Of a stretch of 39,648 nucleotides of DNA, positions 26,392 to 36,070 are shown piece after piece. Below the pieces are notes generated by a model, which searched no databases, had not been told where the DNA came from, and worked only from the letters and a program-made list of their open reading frames with translations. Every line of letters begins with the position of its first letter. Position 1 is the stretch's first letter. Position numbers and translations under genes: made by a program. Source of the DNA: Methylorubrum zatmanii (GTDB taxonomy: Bacteria; Pseudomonadota; Alphaproteobacteria; Rhizobiales; Beijerinckiaceae); NCBI RefSeq assembly GCF_014845115.1, contig NZ_NKUI01000012.1, forward strand, positions 1 through 39,648. Direction: 5' to 3'.

Positions 26392-26491
26392 GACCTTCTT
26401 CGCGCGCTGGCGCGGCGCGGTCGGACCAGATCCGTTCGATCCCTTCGGGATGGCGGATCTGGGCTTCGCGCAAACGCCGTGCGGGCTTGCC

Positions 26492-26528
26492 GAGACGGGA
26501 ACCGCTTCGATCAAGCGGATCCCGTCTC
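26492..26528. terminator. Terminator-like hairpin between convergent genes
   Basis: The 16-nt arms at 26492-26507 and 26513-26528 match as reverse complements in 15 of 16 positions, around a 5-nt loop (CGATC). The right arm runs into the last codons of tupA, whose stop is at 26527-26529. It can end transcription from both the small membrane protein side and the tup operon. There is no clear U-tract. Confidence 0.6.
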
Positions 26529-27357
26529 AGCCCTTCTTCGCGCTCGGGAAGAACAGCTGCTCACCGCCGATCTTGTAATCGGCGATGGCCTGCTGGCCCT
26601 CGGGCGAGACCAGCCAATCGATGAAGGCCTGGCCCTCCTTCACCTTCACGGTCGGGTGCTTGTCCGGGTTCACCAGCATCACGCCGTAGGGGTTGAACAG
26701 GCGGGGATCGCCCTCGACGAGGATGGTGAGGTCGCCTCGGTTCTTGAACGAGAGCCACGTGCCGCGATCCGCCAGGATGTAGGCGCCGAGCGAAGAAGCG
26801 GTGTTGAGTGCCGGGCCCATCCCCTGGCCGACATCGCGGTACCACTCACCCTTCGCCGCAGCGAGATCGACGCCCGCCTCCTTCCAGCTTCGCAATTCGG
26901 CGCTGTGGGTGCCCGAGCGGTCGCCGCGCGAAACGAAGGGCGCCTTCGCCGCCGCGATCTTGCGGAAGGCTTCGTCGACCTTTCCGCCGCGGATGCCGGC
27001 CGGATCGTCCTTGGGGCCGATCAGCACGAAATCGTTGTACATCACGTCCTGCCGCCCCTTCGCGAAGCCCTCCGTCACGAACTTGTCCTCCGCCGGCCGG
27101 TCATGGACCAGCACCACGTCGGCATCGCCGCGGCGGGCGGCGTCGAGGGCTTGGCCGGTGCCGAGCGCCACCACCTTCACCTCGATGCCGGTCTTCTTCT
27201 GGAACAGCGGCAGGATGTGCTTGAACAGGCCCGACTGCTCCGTCGACGTCGTGGAGGCGACGACGATCGAGGCCGGCTCGGCATGGGCTCCGGGCAAGAC
27301 GGTGGCGAAGGCGGCGAGGAGCCCAAGGGTCAGGAAGCTGCGGCGAACGAAGTCCAA
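26527..27357 (-). CDS. tupA: Tungstate ABC transporter substrate-binding protein
   Basis: TupA (276 aa) is the periplasmic receptor for tungstate in the TupABC importer. A signal peptide (to about residue 26, ending GAHA) is followed by the ligand motif ASTTSTEQSGL, equivalent to the TTTS loop that binds the oxyanion in TupA. Also present are GTGQALDAARRGDADVVLVHD and FVSRGDRSGTHSAE. The start is a TTG at 27357 with GGAG 8 nt upstream, overlapping the end of tupC by 28 nt. Tungstate over molybdate is inferred from similarity to TupA rather than ModA. It is last of the three tup genes on the minus strand. Confidence 0.9.
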   Translation of the reverse strand: MDFVRRSFLTLGLLAAFATVLPGAHAEPASIVVASTTSTEQSGLFKHILPLFQKKTGIEVKVVALGTGQALDAARRGDADVVLVHDRPAEDKFVTEGFAKGRQDVMYNDFVLIGPKDDPAGIRGGKVDEAFRKIAAAKAPFVSRGDRSGTHSAELRSWKEAGVDLAAAKGEWYRDVGQGMGPALNTASSLGAYILADRGTWLSFKNRGDLTILVEGDPRLFNPYGVMLVNPDKHPTVKVKEGQAFIDWLVSPEGQQAIADYKIGGEQLFFPSAKKG

Positions 27358-28046
27358 GGCAATTCTCCGGTGAGATAGGCCCGCGCCTCGGCGGTGCGGG
27401 GCGAGAAGAGGACGGATCGAGTGGGGCCCCGCTCCGCGGCTCGGCCGGCGGAGAGCACGACGACCTCCTCGGCGAGCCGGGCGACCTGTCCGAGATTGTG
27501 CGAGACGAGGAGCACCGTGGTGCCCGCCCGTGCCATCTCGGCGATCAAGCTCTCGATCGTCTCCGTCGCGGCGGGGTCGAGGCTCGCGGTCGGCTCGTCG
27601 AGGAGCAGGAGATCGGGCTGCATCGCCCAGGCGCGGGCCAGCACCAGCCGCTGCTGTTCGCCTCCCGAGAAGCGCGTCGCCGCGTCGTTCGCCCGGTCGG
27701 AAAGGCCGACCCGCTCCAGGGCGGCGGCGACGCGCTCGGCCCGCTCGCGCCGGGACAGCGTCAGGGCGGCGAGGCCGAGGGCGAGATTGGCCGCGGCGCT
27801 CGCCCGCACCAGGGCGGGACGCTGGAACACGAAGGCACGGCGTCCGGGTGCCAACCGAACCGATCCCGAATCCGGCCGCAGCAGGCCGTCGATGATCCGC
27901 AGGGTCACGCTCTTGCCGGCCCCGTTGGGACCGATCAGCGCGGTGACGCCCCGTGCGGGGATCCCCACGCTGAGGCGGTCGAGGATCGTCCGCCCGTCGC
28001 GCGCCAGACTGACCTCGTCCAGTTGAATGGCGAAGGGGGCGCTCAT
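27330..28046 (-). CDS. tupC: Tungstate ABC transporter ATP-binding protein
   Basis: This 238-aa cytoplasmic ATPase powers the TupB channel. It has Walker A GPNGAGKS (39-46), a Q-loop at AFVFQRPALV, signature RFSGGEQQRLVLARA, Walker B LLLLDEPTASLD and H-loop VLLVSHN. It is a short ATPase, with no C-terminal TOBE/Mop regulatory domain like that of ModC. The ATG overlaps the tupB stop (ATGA), and the 3' end overlaps tupA by 28 nt, so all three genes should be translated together. The open frame continues far upstream inside tupB but is not coding there. Confidence 0.9.
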   Translation of the reverse strand: MSAPFAIQLDEVSLARDGRTILDRLSVGIPARGVTALIGPNGAGKSVTLRIIDGLLRPDSGSVRLAPGRRAFVFQRPALVRASAAANLALGLAALTLSRRERAERVAAALERVGLSDRANDAATRFSGGEQQRLVLARAWAMQPDLLLLDEPTASLDPAATETIESLIAEMARAGTTVLLVSHNLGQVARLAEEVVVLSAGRAAERGPTRSVLFSPRTAEARAYLTGELPWTSFAAAS

Positions 28047-28738
28047 CCGTAGGCCCGCGCCGCGTGGCCGCGCAGCACCGCGACGGCGGCGTTCACGCTC
28101 AGCACGAGCCCCATCAGCACGAGGCCGAGGGCGAGGGCGAGGCTGAGGTCGCCTTTCTGGGTCTCGAGCGAGATCGCCGTGGTCATGGTGCGGGTATGGC
28201 CGTCGATGTTGCCGCCGACGACCAGCACCGCGCCGATCTCCGAGATCGCCCGCCCGAAGGCGGCCAGGGCGGCGGTGACCAGGGAGAAGCGCGTGTCGTA
28301 GATCAGCACGCCGGCCCGCCGCAGGGCCGGCAGGCGGAGCGAGCGCAGCTGCTCGCCGAGATGCGCCTCCGCATCGGCCACGACCTGACGCGTCAATGCG
28401 GCCACGAGCGGCGTTGCCAGCACCGCCTGCGCCGCCACCATGGCCCCGGGCGTGAACAGCAGGCCGAAGGGGCCGAGCGGCCCGGACCGCGAGAGCGCGA
28501 GGTACAGCACCAGCCCGACGATGACCGGCGGCAGCCCCATGAAGGTGTTGAGCAGGCCGACCACGGCACCGCGCCCCGGAAAGCGCGCCACGGCGATGAG
28601 GGCGCCGAGCGGAATGCCGAGCAGGAGCCCGATCCCGACCGCCATGAGGCTGACGCGCAGGGACAGCCACGCGATCGCCAGGACATCCCGGTCGAGCGTC
28701 CAGAGGCGGCAGAGCGTCTCCTGAAAGGTCTGGCTCAA
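28043..28738 (-). CDS. tupB: Tungstate ABC transporter permease
   Basis: The product (231 aa) is the inner-membrane channel of the importer. It has about five to six membrane helices. The conserved loop AALAAFGRAISEIGAVLVVGGNI corresponds to the EAA motif that docks the ATPase, in the form seen in TupB/ModB-type permeases. The start is a TTG at 28738 without a strong ribosome site. It is the first gene of tupB-tupC-tupA and is divergent from the ModE-like regulator gene, with 89 bp between. Confidence 0.9.
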   Translation of the reverse strand: MSQTFQETLCRLWTLDRDVLAIAWLSLRVSLMAVGIGLLLGIPLGALIAVARFPGRGAVVGLLNTFMGLPPVIVGLVLYLALSRSGPLGPFGLLFTPGAMVAAQAVLATPLVAALTRQVVADAEAHLGEQLRSLRLPALRRAGVLIYDTRFSLVTAALAAFGRAISEIGAVLVVGGNIDGHTRTMTTAISLETQKGDLSLALALGLVLMGLVLSVNAAVAVLRGHAARAYG

Positions 28739-28827
28739 ATGTTAGGCTCGCGGGCGGGCCGGGGCTGTGCGCAACACCCTCCGATGCTACGTCGCTCCTC
28801 GCAAGATCAATAGGAAAGGCTTTGCAT
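28739..28827. promoter_or_regulatory. Divergent promoter region of tupBCA and its likely regulator
   Basis: This 89-bp spacer must hold promoters for both directions and the probable operator of the neighbouring ModE-like regulator. I could not find a classical ModE palindrome (CGNTATATA-type arms). AGGAAAGG at 28812-28819 is the ribosome site of the regulator. The operator is therefore unidentified. Confidence 0.4.
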
Positions 28828-29877
28828 ATGGCGGCGGATGACGAGGCCTCCCACCCGGTACGGTCGCTCGGCGTTCGTCTGCAGGTGGAGGGCTGGTGCG
28901 AGGGGCCCTTCGCCTTTCCGATCAGGGGCGCCCGCACGCTCCTCGAAGCACTCGCCGCGACCGGCTCCCTCCAGGCGTCGGCGGACGCGCTCTCGATCTC
29001 CTACCGCTCGGCCTGGGGCCAGCTCGCGGCACTGGAACAGGCCCTCGGCCGTCCCGTCGTCGTGAAGACCAAAGGGCATGGCAGCAGCCTCACGCCCTTC
29101 GGCACCGCGCTGCTCACTCTGCTGCAGGCCTCACAGGTCCGTCTCGCACCGGCGCTCGCTGCGGAGGAGATGGCCTTGACCGATGGCCTGCGCCGGCTGC
29201 TGGAGCCGGCCTCTGCCCGCCTCCGCCTCGCGGCCAGCCACGATCCGCTCCTGTTGGAGATCGTGGAGACCCGGCCCGACATCGACCTGATGGTGGCCGG
29301 CAGCCTCGATGCCCTGGCGCGGCTGCGCGAGGGGACGGTCGATGCCGCGGGCTTTCATTACGGGTCGGATGGCCCCCCGCCATCGCCGTTCCACGCCCTG
29401 TTCCGGGATCGGGCCCTGATCGTCGTGCCGCTGTTCCGCCGGGAGCAGGGATGGATGCTCGCCGCCGGCAATCCCCTCGGCCTGACCGGTATCGCCGACA
29501 TCGCGGCGCGGCGGGCCCGCTTCGTGAACCGGCAGCGCGGCGCCGGCACCCGGATCTGGTTCGAGCGGCTCTGCGCCGAAGCCGGCCTCCGCCCGGAGGC
29601 CATCGTCGGTCACCAGACGGAAGAGTTCACCCACCAAGCGGTCGCCGCGCTGATCGCCACCGGTGCGGCCGATGCCGGGATGGGCACCCGCGCGGTCGCC
29701 GAGCGCTTCGCTCTGGAATACCGGCCACTGGGCTGGGAGACCTATTTCCTCGCCGCCCGCGCGAGCCTTGAACCCGGGCGGCTGTCGCATTTCTGCACAC
29801 AGGTGCAGCGTCGCGCCGGACACGCCTCGGGTTACGCAGCCCCCGAAGCGCAGGTGTTTCCCGTGAGCGGAAGGTGA
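28828..29877 (+). CDS. ModE-like one-component regulator with oxyanion-binding-like domain
   Basis: This 349-aa cytoplasmic protein joins a ModE/LysR-type winged helix (about residues 10-110) to a C-terminal periplasmic-binding-protein-like domain (about 130-325). The first domain reads TLLEALAATGSLQASADALS then SYRSAWGQLAALEQALGRP, the ModE pattern. The second has RLRLAASHDPLLLEI, DLMVAGSLDALARL and NRQRGAGTRIWFE, as in PBP-like domains of COG1910 proteins. It should bind molybdate or tungstate and control transport and cofactor genes. It stands divergent from tupB and just before moeA (minus strand), which supports that role. An in-frame TTG lies two codons upstream; AGGAAAGG favours the ATG at 28828. 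Confidence 0.85.
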   Translation: MAADDEASHPVRSLGVRLQVEGWCEGPFAFPIRGARTLLEALAATGSLQASADALSISYRSAWGQLAALEQALGRPVVVKTKGHGSSLTPFGTALLTLLQASQVRLAPALAAEEMALTDGLRRLLEPASARLRLAASHDPLLLEIVETRPDIDLMVAGSLDALARLREGTVDAAGFHYGSDGPPPSPFHALFRDRALIVVPLFRREQGWMLAAGNPLGLTGIADIAARRARFVNRQRGAGTRIWFERLCAEAGLRPEAIVGHQTEEFTHQAVAALIATGAADAGMGTRAVAERFALEYRPLGWETYFLAARASLEPGRLSHFCTQVQRRAGHASGYAAPEAQVFPVSGR

Positions 29878-29929
29878 GCCCGAGGGGCCGCGTCAGGGCC
29901 GCAGACCCGGCAAGGCACCGATCCGACCT

Positions 29930-31180
29930 CTACCAGAGCAGGGCGTGCGGGTAGTAGGCGAGCGTGTCGCCGGAGGCGATGCCGACCGCATCGTCGGGCA
30001 GTTCGACGAGGCCGTCGCTCTCGGTGAGCGAGGTGAGTACTCCCGCCCCGTCACGCGGGAATTTCCGGGCTTCGATGGTTCCGTCCGCTCCGCGAGCGAG
30101 GCTGACGCGGACGAATTCCCGGCGGCCCGCCTTCTTGCGGTAGGCGAAGCCTGCCCGCACCGGCCAGGACAGGGGCGGTTCGTAAATCGCGCCGCCGAGT
30201 CGGGCGAGGAGTGGCCGCACCACGAAGAGCAGGGTGACATAGACCGCCACCGGATTGCCCGGCAGGCCGAGGAACGGGGTGCCGGCCACGAGCCCCGCTG
30301 CCACCGGGCGGCCGGGCTTGATCGCGAGACGCCACAGCATCAGCCGGCCCTGCGCCTCCACGGCCGCCTTCACGTGATCCTCCTCGCCGGTCGAGACACC
30401 GCCGGTCGTGAGAATGAGATCGTGGTCCCGCGCCGCTTCCGCGAGGTGCCCCGGCAGGGTGGTGGGATCGTCGCGCAGGATGCCGAGATCGCTCACGGTG
30501 ACGCCGAGGCGGGTCAGCAGGATCGCGAGCAAAACCCGGTTGGAATCATGGATCGCGCCCGGCCGCAGGGGAGCGCCCGGCTCCGTCAGTTCGTCGCCGG
30601 TGGAGAACAGCGCGACCCTGAGGCGGCGGCGCACGGCGATGTGCCCGTGCCCCGTCGCGGCGGCGAGCGCCAGATCCTGCGGCCGCAGGCGCCGCCCGAC
30701 GGGGATGGCGAGCGCGCCCTTCCCAAGATCCTCGCCGGCCGGCCGCGCATTGGCGCCGCGCTTCAGGCCCGGCGGCAGGGTGACCCGGTCGCCGTCCCGG
30801 CGCACATCCTCCTGCATGAACACGGTGTCGGCGCCCGGCGGCATCGGCGCGCCGGTGAAGATGCGGATGGCCCCACTCAACTGAGCGGTTCCGGCCTCGG
30901 CCCCGGCCGCGAGCCGTCCGCTCACCGGCAGGACGGTCTCGGTCTCGGGGTTCAGGTCGGCGAAGCGCACGGCATAGCCGTCGACGGCCGCGTTGGCGAA
31001 GGGCGGCAGGTCGTGCCCGGCGAAGACGTCCTGCGCCGCGATCCGTCCGTCGGCGAGGTGGAGCGGAATGGTCTCGATGTCGGCGAGCAGGGGGAAGCGC
31101 TCGGCGATCTGCGCCACCGCGTCCTCGATCCGCATCGGCTTCGCCCCGAAGGCGAAGCAATCGTCGCTGAGCTGTGCCAT
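29930..31180 (-). CDS. moeA: Molybdopterin molybdenumtransferase MoeA
   Basis: MoeA (416 aa, normal length) inserts molybdenum or tungsten into adenylylated molybdopterin to give the active cofactor. The MoeA pattern is clear: LPPFANAAVDGYAV, IFTGAPMPPGADTV, VALFSTGDEL, GAIHDSNRVLL, LTTGGVSTGEEDH and FLGLPGNPVAV. The N-terminus MAQLSDDCFAFG resembles rhizobial MoeA proteins and supports the start at 31180. It follows mobB by 3 nt. It converges with the regulator gene of the tungstate locus, from which it is 52 bp away. Confidence 0.94.
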   Translation of the reverse strand: MAQLSDDCFAFGAKPMRIEDAVAQIAERFPLLADIETIPLHLADGRIAAQDVFAGHDLPPFANAAVDGYAVRFADLNPETETVLPVSGRLAAGAEAGTAQLSGAIRIFTGAPMPPGADTVFMQEDVRRDGDRVTLPPGLKRGANARPAGEDLGKGALAIPVGRRLRPQDLALAAATGHGHIAVRRRLRVALFSTGDELTEPGAPLRPGAIHDSNRVLLAILLTRLGVTVSDLGILRDDPTTLPGHLAEAARDHDLILTTGGVSTGEEDHVKAAVEAQGRLMLWRLAIKPGRPVAAGLVAGTPFLGLPGNPVAVYVTLLFVVRPLLARLGGAIYEPPLSWPVRAGFAYRKKAGRREFVRVSLARGADGTIEARKFPRDGAGVLTSLTESDGLVELPDDAVGIASGDTLAYYPHALLW

Positions 31181-31183
31181 GGC

Positions 31184-31720
31184 TCAAGACCTTTCCAGAT
31201 TGGCGAGCACCGTATCAAGGGGCTCGGCCCGGTCGAGGACGAGGTCGGCGATGGCAGCGATGTCATCGAGCCCCACCACCGGCAGCCCGGCCTGCGGAAA
31301 GGCAACGTCGCTGGCGATGCCGACGATGCGCGGATCGTCGGGATGGAGCGGTGGGCGGCCGTTCGCGGCGCGAAACACCTCCAGCTTCGGATGGGTCTCG
31401 CGCTTGAACCCCTCGATCAGGACCAGCCCCTCCGGCGTCAGCCGCCGCAGCAGATCGGGAAGCCGCGCTTCCGCCCCCTCCTCGACCTCGCGGATCTGTG
31501 CCCAGCGCCGGGCCGAGGAGACGATGACCTCGCTCGCTCCCGCCTGCCGGTGAACGTGGGAATCCTTGCCGGGCTGGTCGATGTCGAAAGTGTGGTGGGC
31601 GTGCTTGAGGGTCGCGACCCGGACTGCGCGGGCGACGAGAACGGGGATGAGGCGCGCGAGCAGGGTGGTCTTGCCCGCTCCGCTCCAGCCGGCAAGGCCG
31701 ATCACGCGCAGGCCGGTCAC
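31184..31720 (-). CDS. mobB: Molybdopterin-guanine dinucleotide biosynthesis adaptor protein MobB
   Basis: MobB (178 aa) is a P-loop GTPase that assists MobA in making the guanine-dinucleotide form of the molybdenum cofactor. Its P-loop is GLAGWSGAGKTTLLARL (residues 8-24), followed by ATLKHAHHTFDIDQPGKDSH, the MobB histidine-rich block, and VLIEGFKRETHPKLEVFR. The start is GTG at 31720. It precedes moeA on the same strand with a 3-nt gap, so the two are cotranscribed. No mobA is seen in the window. Confidence 0.93.
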   Translation of the reverse strand: MTGLRVIGLAGWSGAGKTTLLARLIPVLVARAVRVATLKHAHHTFDIDQPGKDSHVHRQAGASEVIVSSARRWAQIREVEEGAEARLPDLLRRLTPEGLVLIEGFKRETHPKLEVFRAANGRPPLHPDDPRIVGIASDVAFPQAGLPVVGLDDIAAIADLVLDRAEPLDTVLANLERS

Positions 31721-32175
31721 CGGCGGCTTCTCCTCGCAACGGGGTCACGCCGTCTCAGGGTCATGGCGGCTTCCGGCATGTTTGCGCAGCGCAATGTCGG
31801 CTACGGACGCGGTATATCCCGATCCGCTCTGCTTTGGCGAAAGGTTCGGGCGTCGCGACGTGCGCAGGGAGAAGCCTCAGGCCTTGCCCCATTCCATCAT
31901 CGCGAGCGGAGGCTTGGCGAACATGCTGCGCGAGTTGGCGTCTCTCACAAAACTTCCGTTGCGCCGTCGCGGCCAGAGAGGACGCGATGCAGAATCGGGA
32001 GTTTTGTGAGGCACTCCTAGCCGGGCCAATCGGCGTCCAGGATGGCCACGGCTTCGGCATCGCCTCACCATGGCGATGGGAACCCGCTTTGCGGGCAATC
32101 GAGCCGGAAAACGGCTTTCCGACCTGGGCTGCCGGAGTCGTCAGGTGCGACAGCCCCGGTCACCCTTGAGAAAGA
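31721..32175. other. 455-bp stretch without a recognisable gene
   Basis: Short open frames exist on both strands but none has a ribosome site, family motifs or a convincing start. The 5' end holds the mobB promoter region. The only marked structure is the 67-nt imperfect palindrome at 31944-32010. This could be a site of past insertion or a decayed element. I see no tRNA or terminator other than possible pairing in that palindrome. Confidence 0.5.
31944..32010. repeat. 67-nt imperfect palindrome
   Basis: Outer arms CTCACAAAACTTCCG (31944-31958) and CGGGAGTTTTGTGAG (31996-32010) match in 14 of 15 positions. Pairing continues inward with mismatches to GTCGCG/CGCGAT, leaving an approximately 11-nt loop. 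Both strands therefore read similarly (each encodes a peptide with HKT... and GSFVR). AT-rich arms stand out against the GC-rich surroundings. It resembles a miniature repeat or a strong RNA hairpin. Confidence 0.55.
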
Positions 32176-32349
32176 TCAGCCGTGGCAGGTGCAGCCGGCG
32201 TGATCGCAGCCGGCGTGGTCGGGATGGCCCTCTGCGCACTCGTCGCAGCAGAACGACTTGTCGTCACGCTTCACTGCCTTGGACAGCGAGACCACGCAGA
32301 CGCAGTCCGGACAGGCACATTTCACCATTTCGACATCGACGCTGGCCAT
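32176..32349 (-). CDS. Bacterial metallothionein (SmtA/BmtA family)
   Basis: This small cytoplasmic protein (57 aa) should sequester Zn, Cd or Cu in thiolate clusters. Ten of its 57 residues are cysteine: C11, C13, C16, C18, C34, C35, C38, C48, C53 and C55. The order VKCACPDCVCVVSLSKA, FCCDECAEGHPDH and GCTCHG is the family signature, with the central zinc-finger-like CC..C core and His residues near the C-terminus (H42, H45, H50, H56). AGGGGA lies about 7 nt before the ATG at 32349. It is 134 bp downstream of the sensor-kinase operon on the same strand and may have its own promoter. No SmtB-type repressor gene adjoins it. Confidence 0.88.
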   Translation of the reverse strand: MASVDVEMVKCACPDCVCVVSLSKAVKRDDKSFCCDECAEGHPDHAGCDHAGCTCHG

Positions 32350-32483
32350 CGCACATCCCCTCGAGATGAATTTTCCGCGCCGGGATCCAGCCCGCGCACA
32401 ATCATCTTCCTCCGGGTGGTTTCAGAGTGCAATCCTCGCGCACAAGGTTCAGCGGGCGTTGGGTGAGCCGTGGCGAATCGGCC

Positions 32484-34348
32484 TCAGGCCGCGCCTGCGA
32501 GCAACTGCGAGATGCGGGCGGCGAGTTCGGCGGAAGCGAAGGGCTTCGTCATCACCGGCAGATCCTCCGGGATCTGCACCGCCTCCGCATGGCCCGTCAG
32601 CAGCAGCACGGGGACGCCGGAGAAGCGCTGCCGGATCGCGGCGGCGAGCTCAACGCCGGTCATGCCCGGCATGGCGAGATCGGCGACCACGAGGTCGAAG
32701 CCGTGGCCCTGCTCCATCAGGGCGAGCGCGCTGCGCCCGTCCGAGGCCTCGGTTTCGTCGTAGCCGAAATCATTGAGGAAGGAGGCGGTCACGTGGCGGA
32801 CCTCCTCGTCGTCGTCGACCACGAGGATGCGGGCGGGGATCGCTGCCGGCGGAGCGGCCGGGGCGGCTTGAACGGAGGCGCCCTCGGTGACGCCCTCGGC
32901 CCGCGGCAGGGCGAGATCGATCCGGGTGCCTTGTCCCACCTCGCTGGTGATGCGCAGCCGTCCGCCCGCCTGCTGGGCGAGGCCGAACACCATGGCGAGC
33001 CCGAGCCCGGTGCCCTGCCCCACCGCCTTGGTGGTGAAGAACGGCTCGCAGACCCGCTCCAGAATCTCCGGCGGGATACCGGTGCCCTCGTCGGCCACGG
33101 TGACGACCGCGTAGGTACCCGGCTTGAGGTCGGGATCGTCTTGGATCTCGGCCCGACGGGTTGAGATGGTGATGGTGCCGCCCTCCGGCATCGCGTCGCG
33201 GGCGTTGATGCAGAGGTTGAGCACCGCGAGTTCGAGCTGGTCCGGATCGACCAGGGCGAAGGGGATGCCGGGCTCCAGATCCCGGACGACGCGGACGAGG
33301 CTGCCCAGGCTCGATCCGAACAGGGCGCTCATGCCTTCGATCAGGGCGTTCGGATCGACCGGACGGGCATGGGCGTCGTTGGAGCGGCTGAAGCTCAGGA
33401 GCCGCTTGGTCAGCGCCGAGCCGCGCTGTGCCGCGCCGGTGGCGTTGTCGACCAAGCGCTTGACCCGCGGCTGGTCGGCGATCTTGGGGCCGACCAGTTC
33501 GAGGCTGCCGAGGATCGCGGTGAGCAGGTTGTTGAAATCGTGGGCGATGCCGCCGGCCAGGGTGCCCAGCGCCTGCATCTTGTCGGATTGGCGCAGGCGT
33601 GCCTCCAGGCTCTTCTGCTCGGTGACGTCCCGTTCGATGGTGGCGAGATGGGTCACCTCGTCGGTGACGCCGCGGATCGGCACGCGGATGACGTGGGACC
33701 AGCGCTCGGCGCCGATGGCGCCGCTGGCGATCACCGTGGAACCGGCATGCCCGAGGCCGATCGCCCGGCCGTCGGCGGCCTGAGCCTCGCGGGATTCGGG
33801 CGTCCCGGCGATCTCGTCCTCGGTGCGGCCGAGGCAACTCGCGACATCGCTGCCGATGAGGGCGGCCTTGCGGGCGTTGAGGCGGACGAAACGGCCCGAC
33901 GCATCCTTGAAGGAGATCGCCTCCTCGGCATGGTCGAGCAGGCCGTGCAGCAATGCCCGCTCGGTAGCGAGGTCGCGGCCGAGGCGGTGGCGCTCGTAGG
34001 CATTGCGCACGGTGGCGCGCAGAAGGGTCGGGTCCCAGGGTTTGGCGACGTAGCCGATGATGCCGCCGCGATTGAGCGCGGCGATCACCGCCGAGATGTC
34101 GGCGTAGCCGGTGAGCAGGATGGCCTGTGCCTCGTGGAAGCTGCGAGCCTCGGCGAGCAGGGCGTCGCCGGTCATGCCGGGCATGCGCTGATCGGAGACC
34201 ACGACAGCGATATCGGGTTCGGCGCGCAGGAGTTCGAGCGCTTCCTCCGGCTTCGATGAGGTCAGAACCCGGTATTCGTCCTCGAACAGATCTTCGAGAG
34301 CGATCAGGATGTCCGGCTCGTCATCGACGGCCAGGATCGTGCCTTTGC

Positions 34349-34352
<4 letters not shown>
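32484..34352 (-). CDS. Hybrid sensor kinase REC-PAS-HisKA-HATPase-REC
   Basis: This soluble 622-aa kinase has no membrane helix. The N-terminal receiver (residues 4-120) has intact DD (10,11), D54, T81 and K104, and its sequence (DQRMPGMTG, GYVAKPWD) resembles receivers of HD-GYP-type regulators. A PAS domain follows (about 134-248), then HisKA with H271 in LAGGIAHDFNNLL, an ATPase domain (NARDAMPEGG, DEGTGIPPEI, GQGTGLGLAM) and a C-terminal receiver (RILVVDDDEEV, VVADLAMPGMTG, TKPF). Lacking a sensor in the membrane, it is probably driven through its N-terminal receiver, by CheA or the preceding kinase. It is last in the chemosensory operon, overlapping the upstream gene by 4 nt. Confidence 0.9.

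Positions 34353-36066
<1,714 letters not shown>

Positions 36067-36070
<4 letters not shown>

Noticed and set aside
28739..28827. Classical ModE box between tupB and the regulator
   Set aside because: No TATATA-type half-sites are visible; the regulator probably uses another site.
29945..32020. Long plus-strand open frame through moeA and mobB
   Set aside because: MoeA and MobB on the minus strand are unmistakable; the antisense frame has no family features.
31834..32169. Possible small genes of 70-110 codons on either strand of the gene-poor gap
   Set aside because: No ribosome sites or family motifs; similarity between the two strands' peptides is explained by the imperfect palindrome at 31944-32010.
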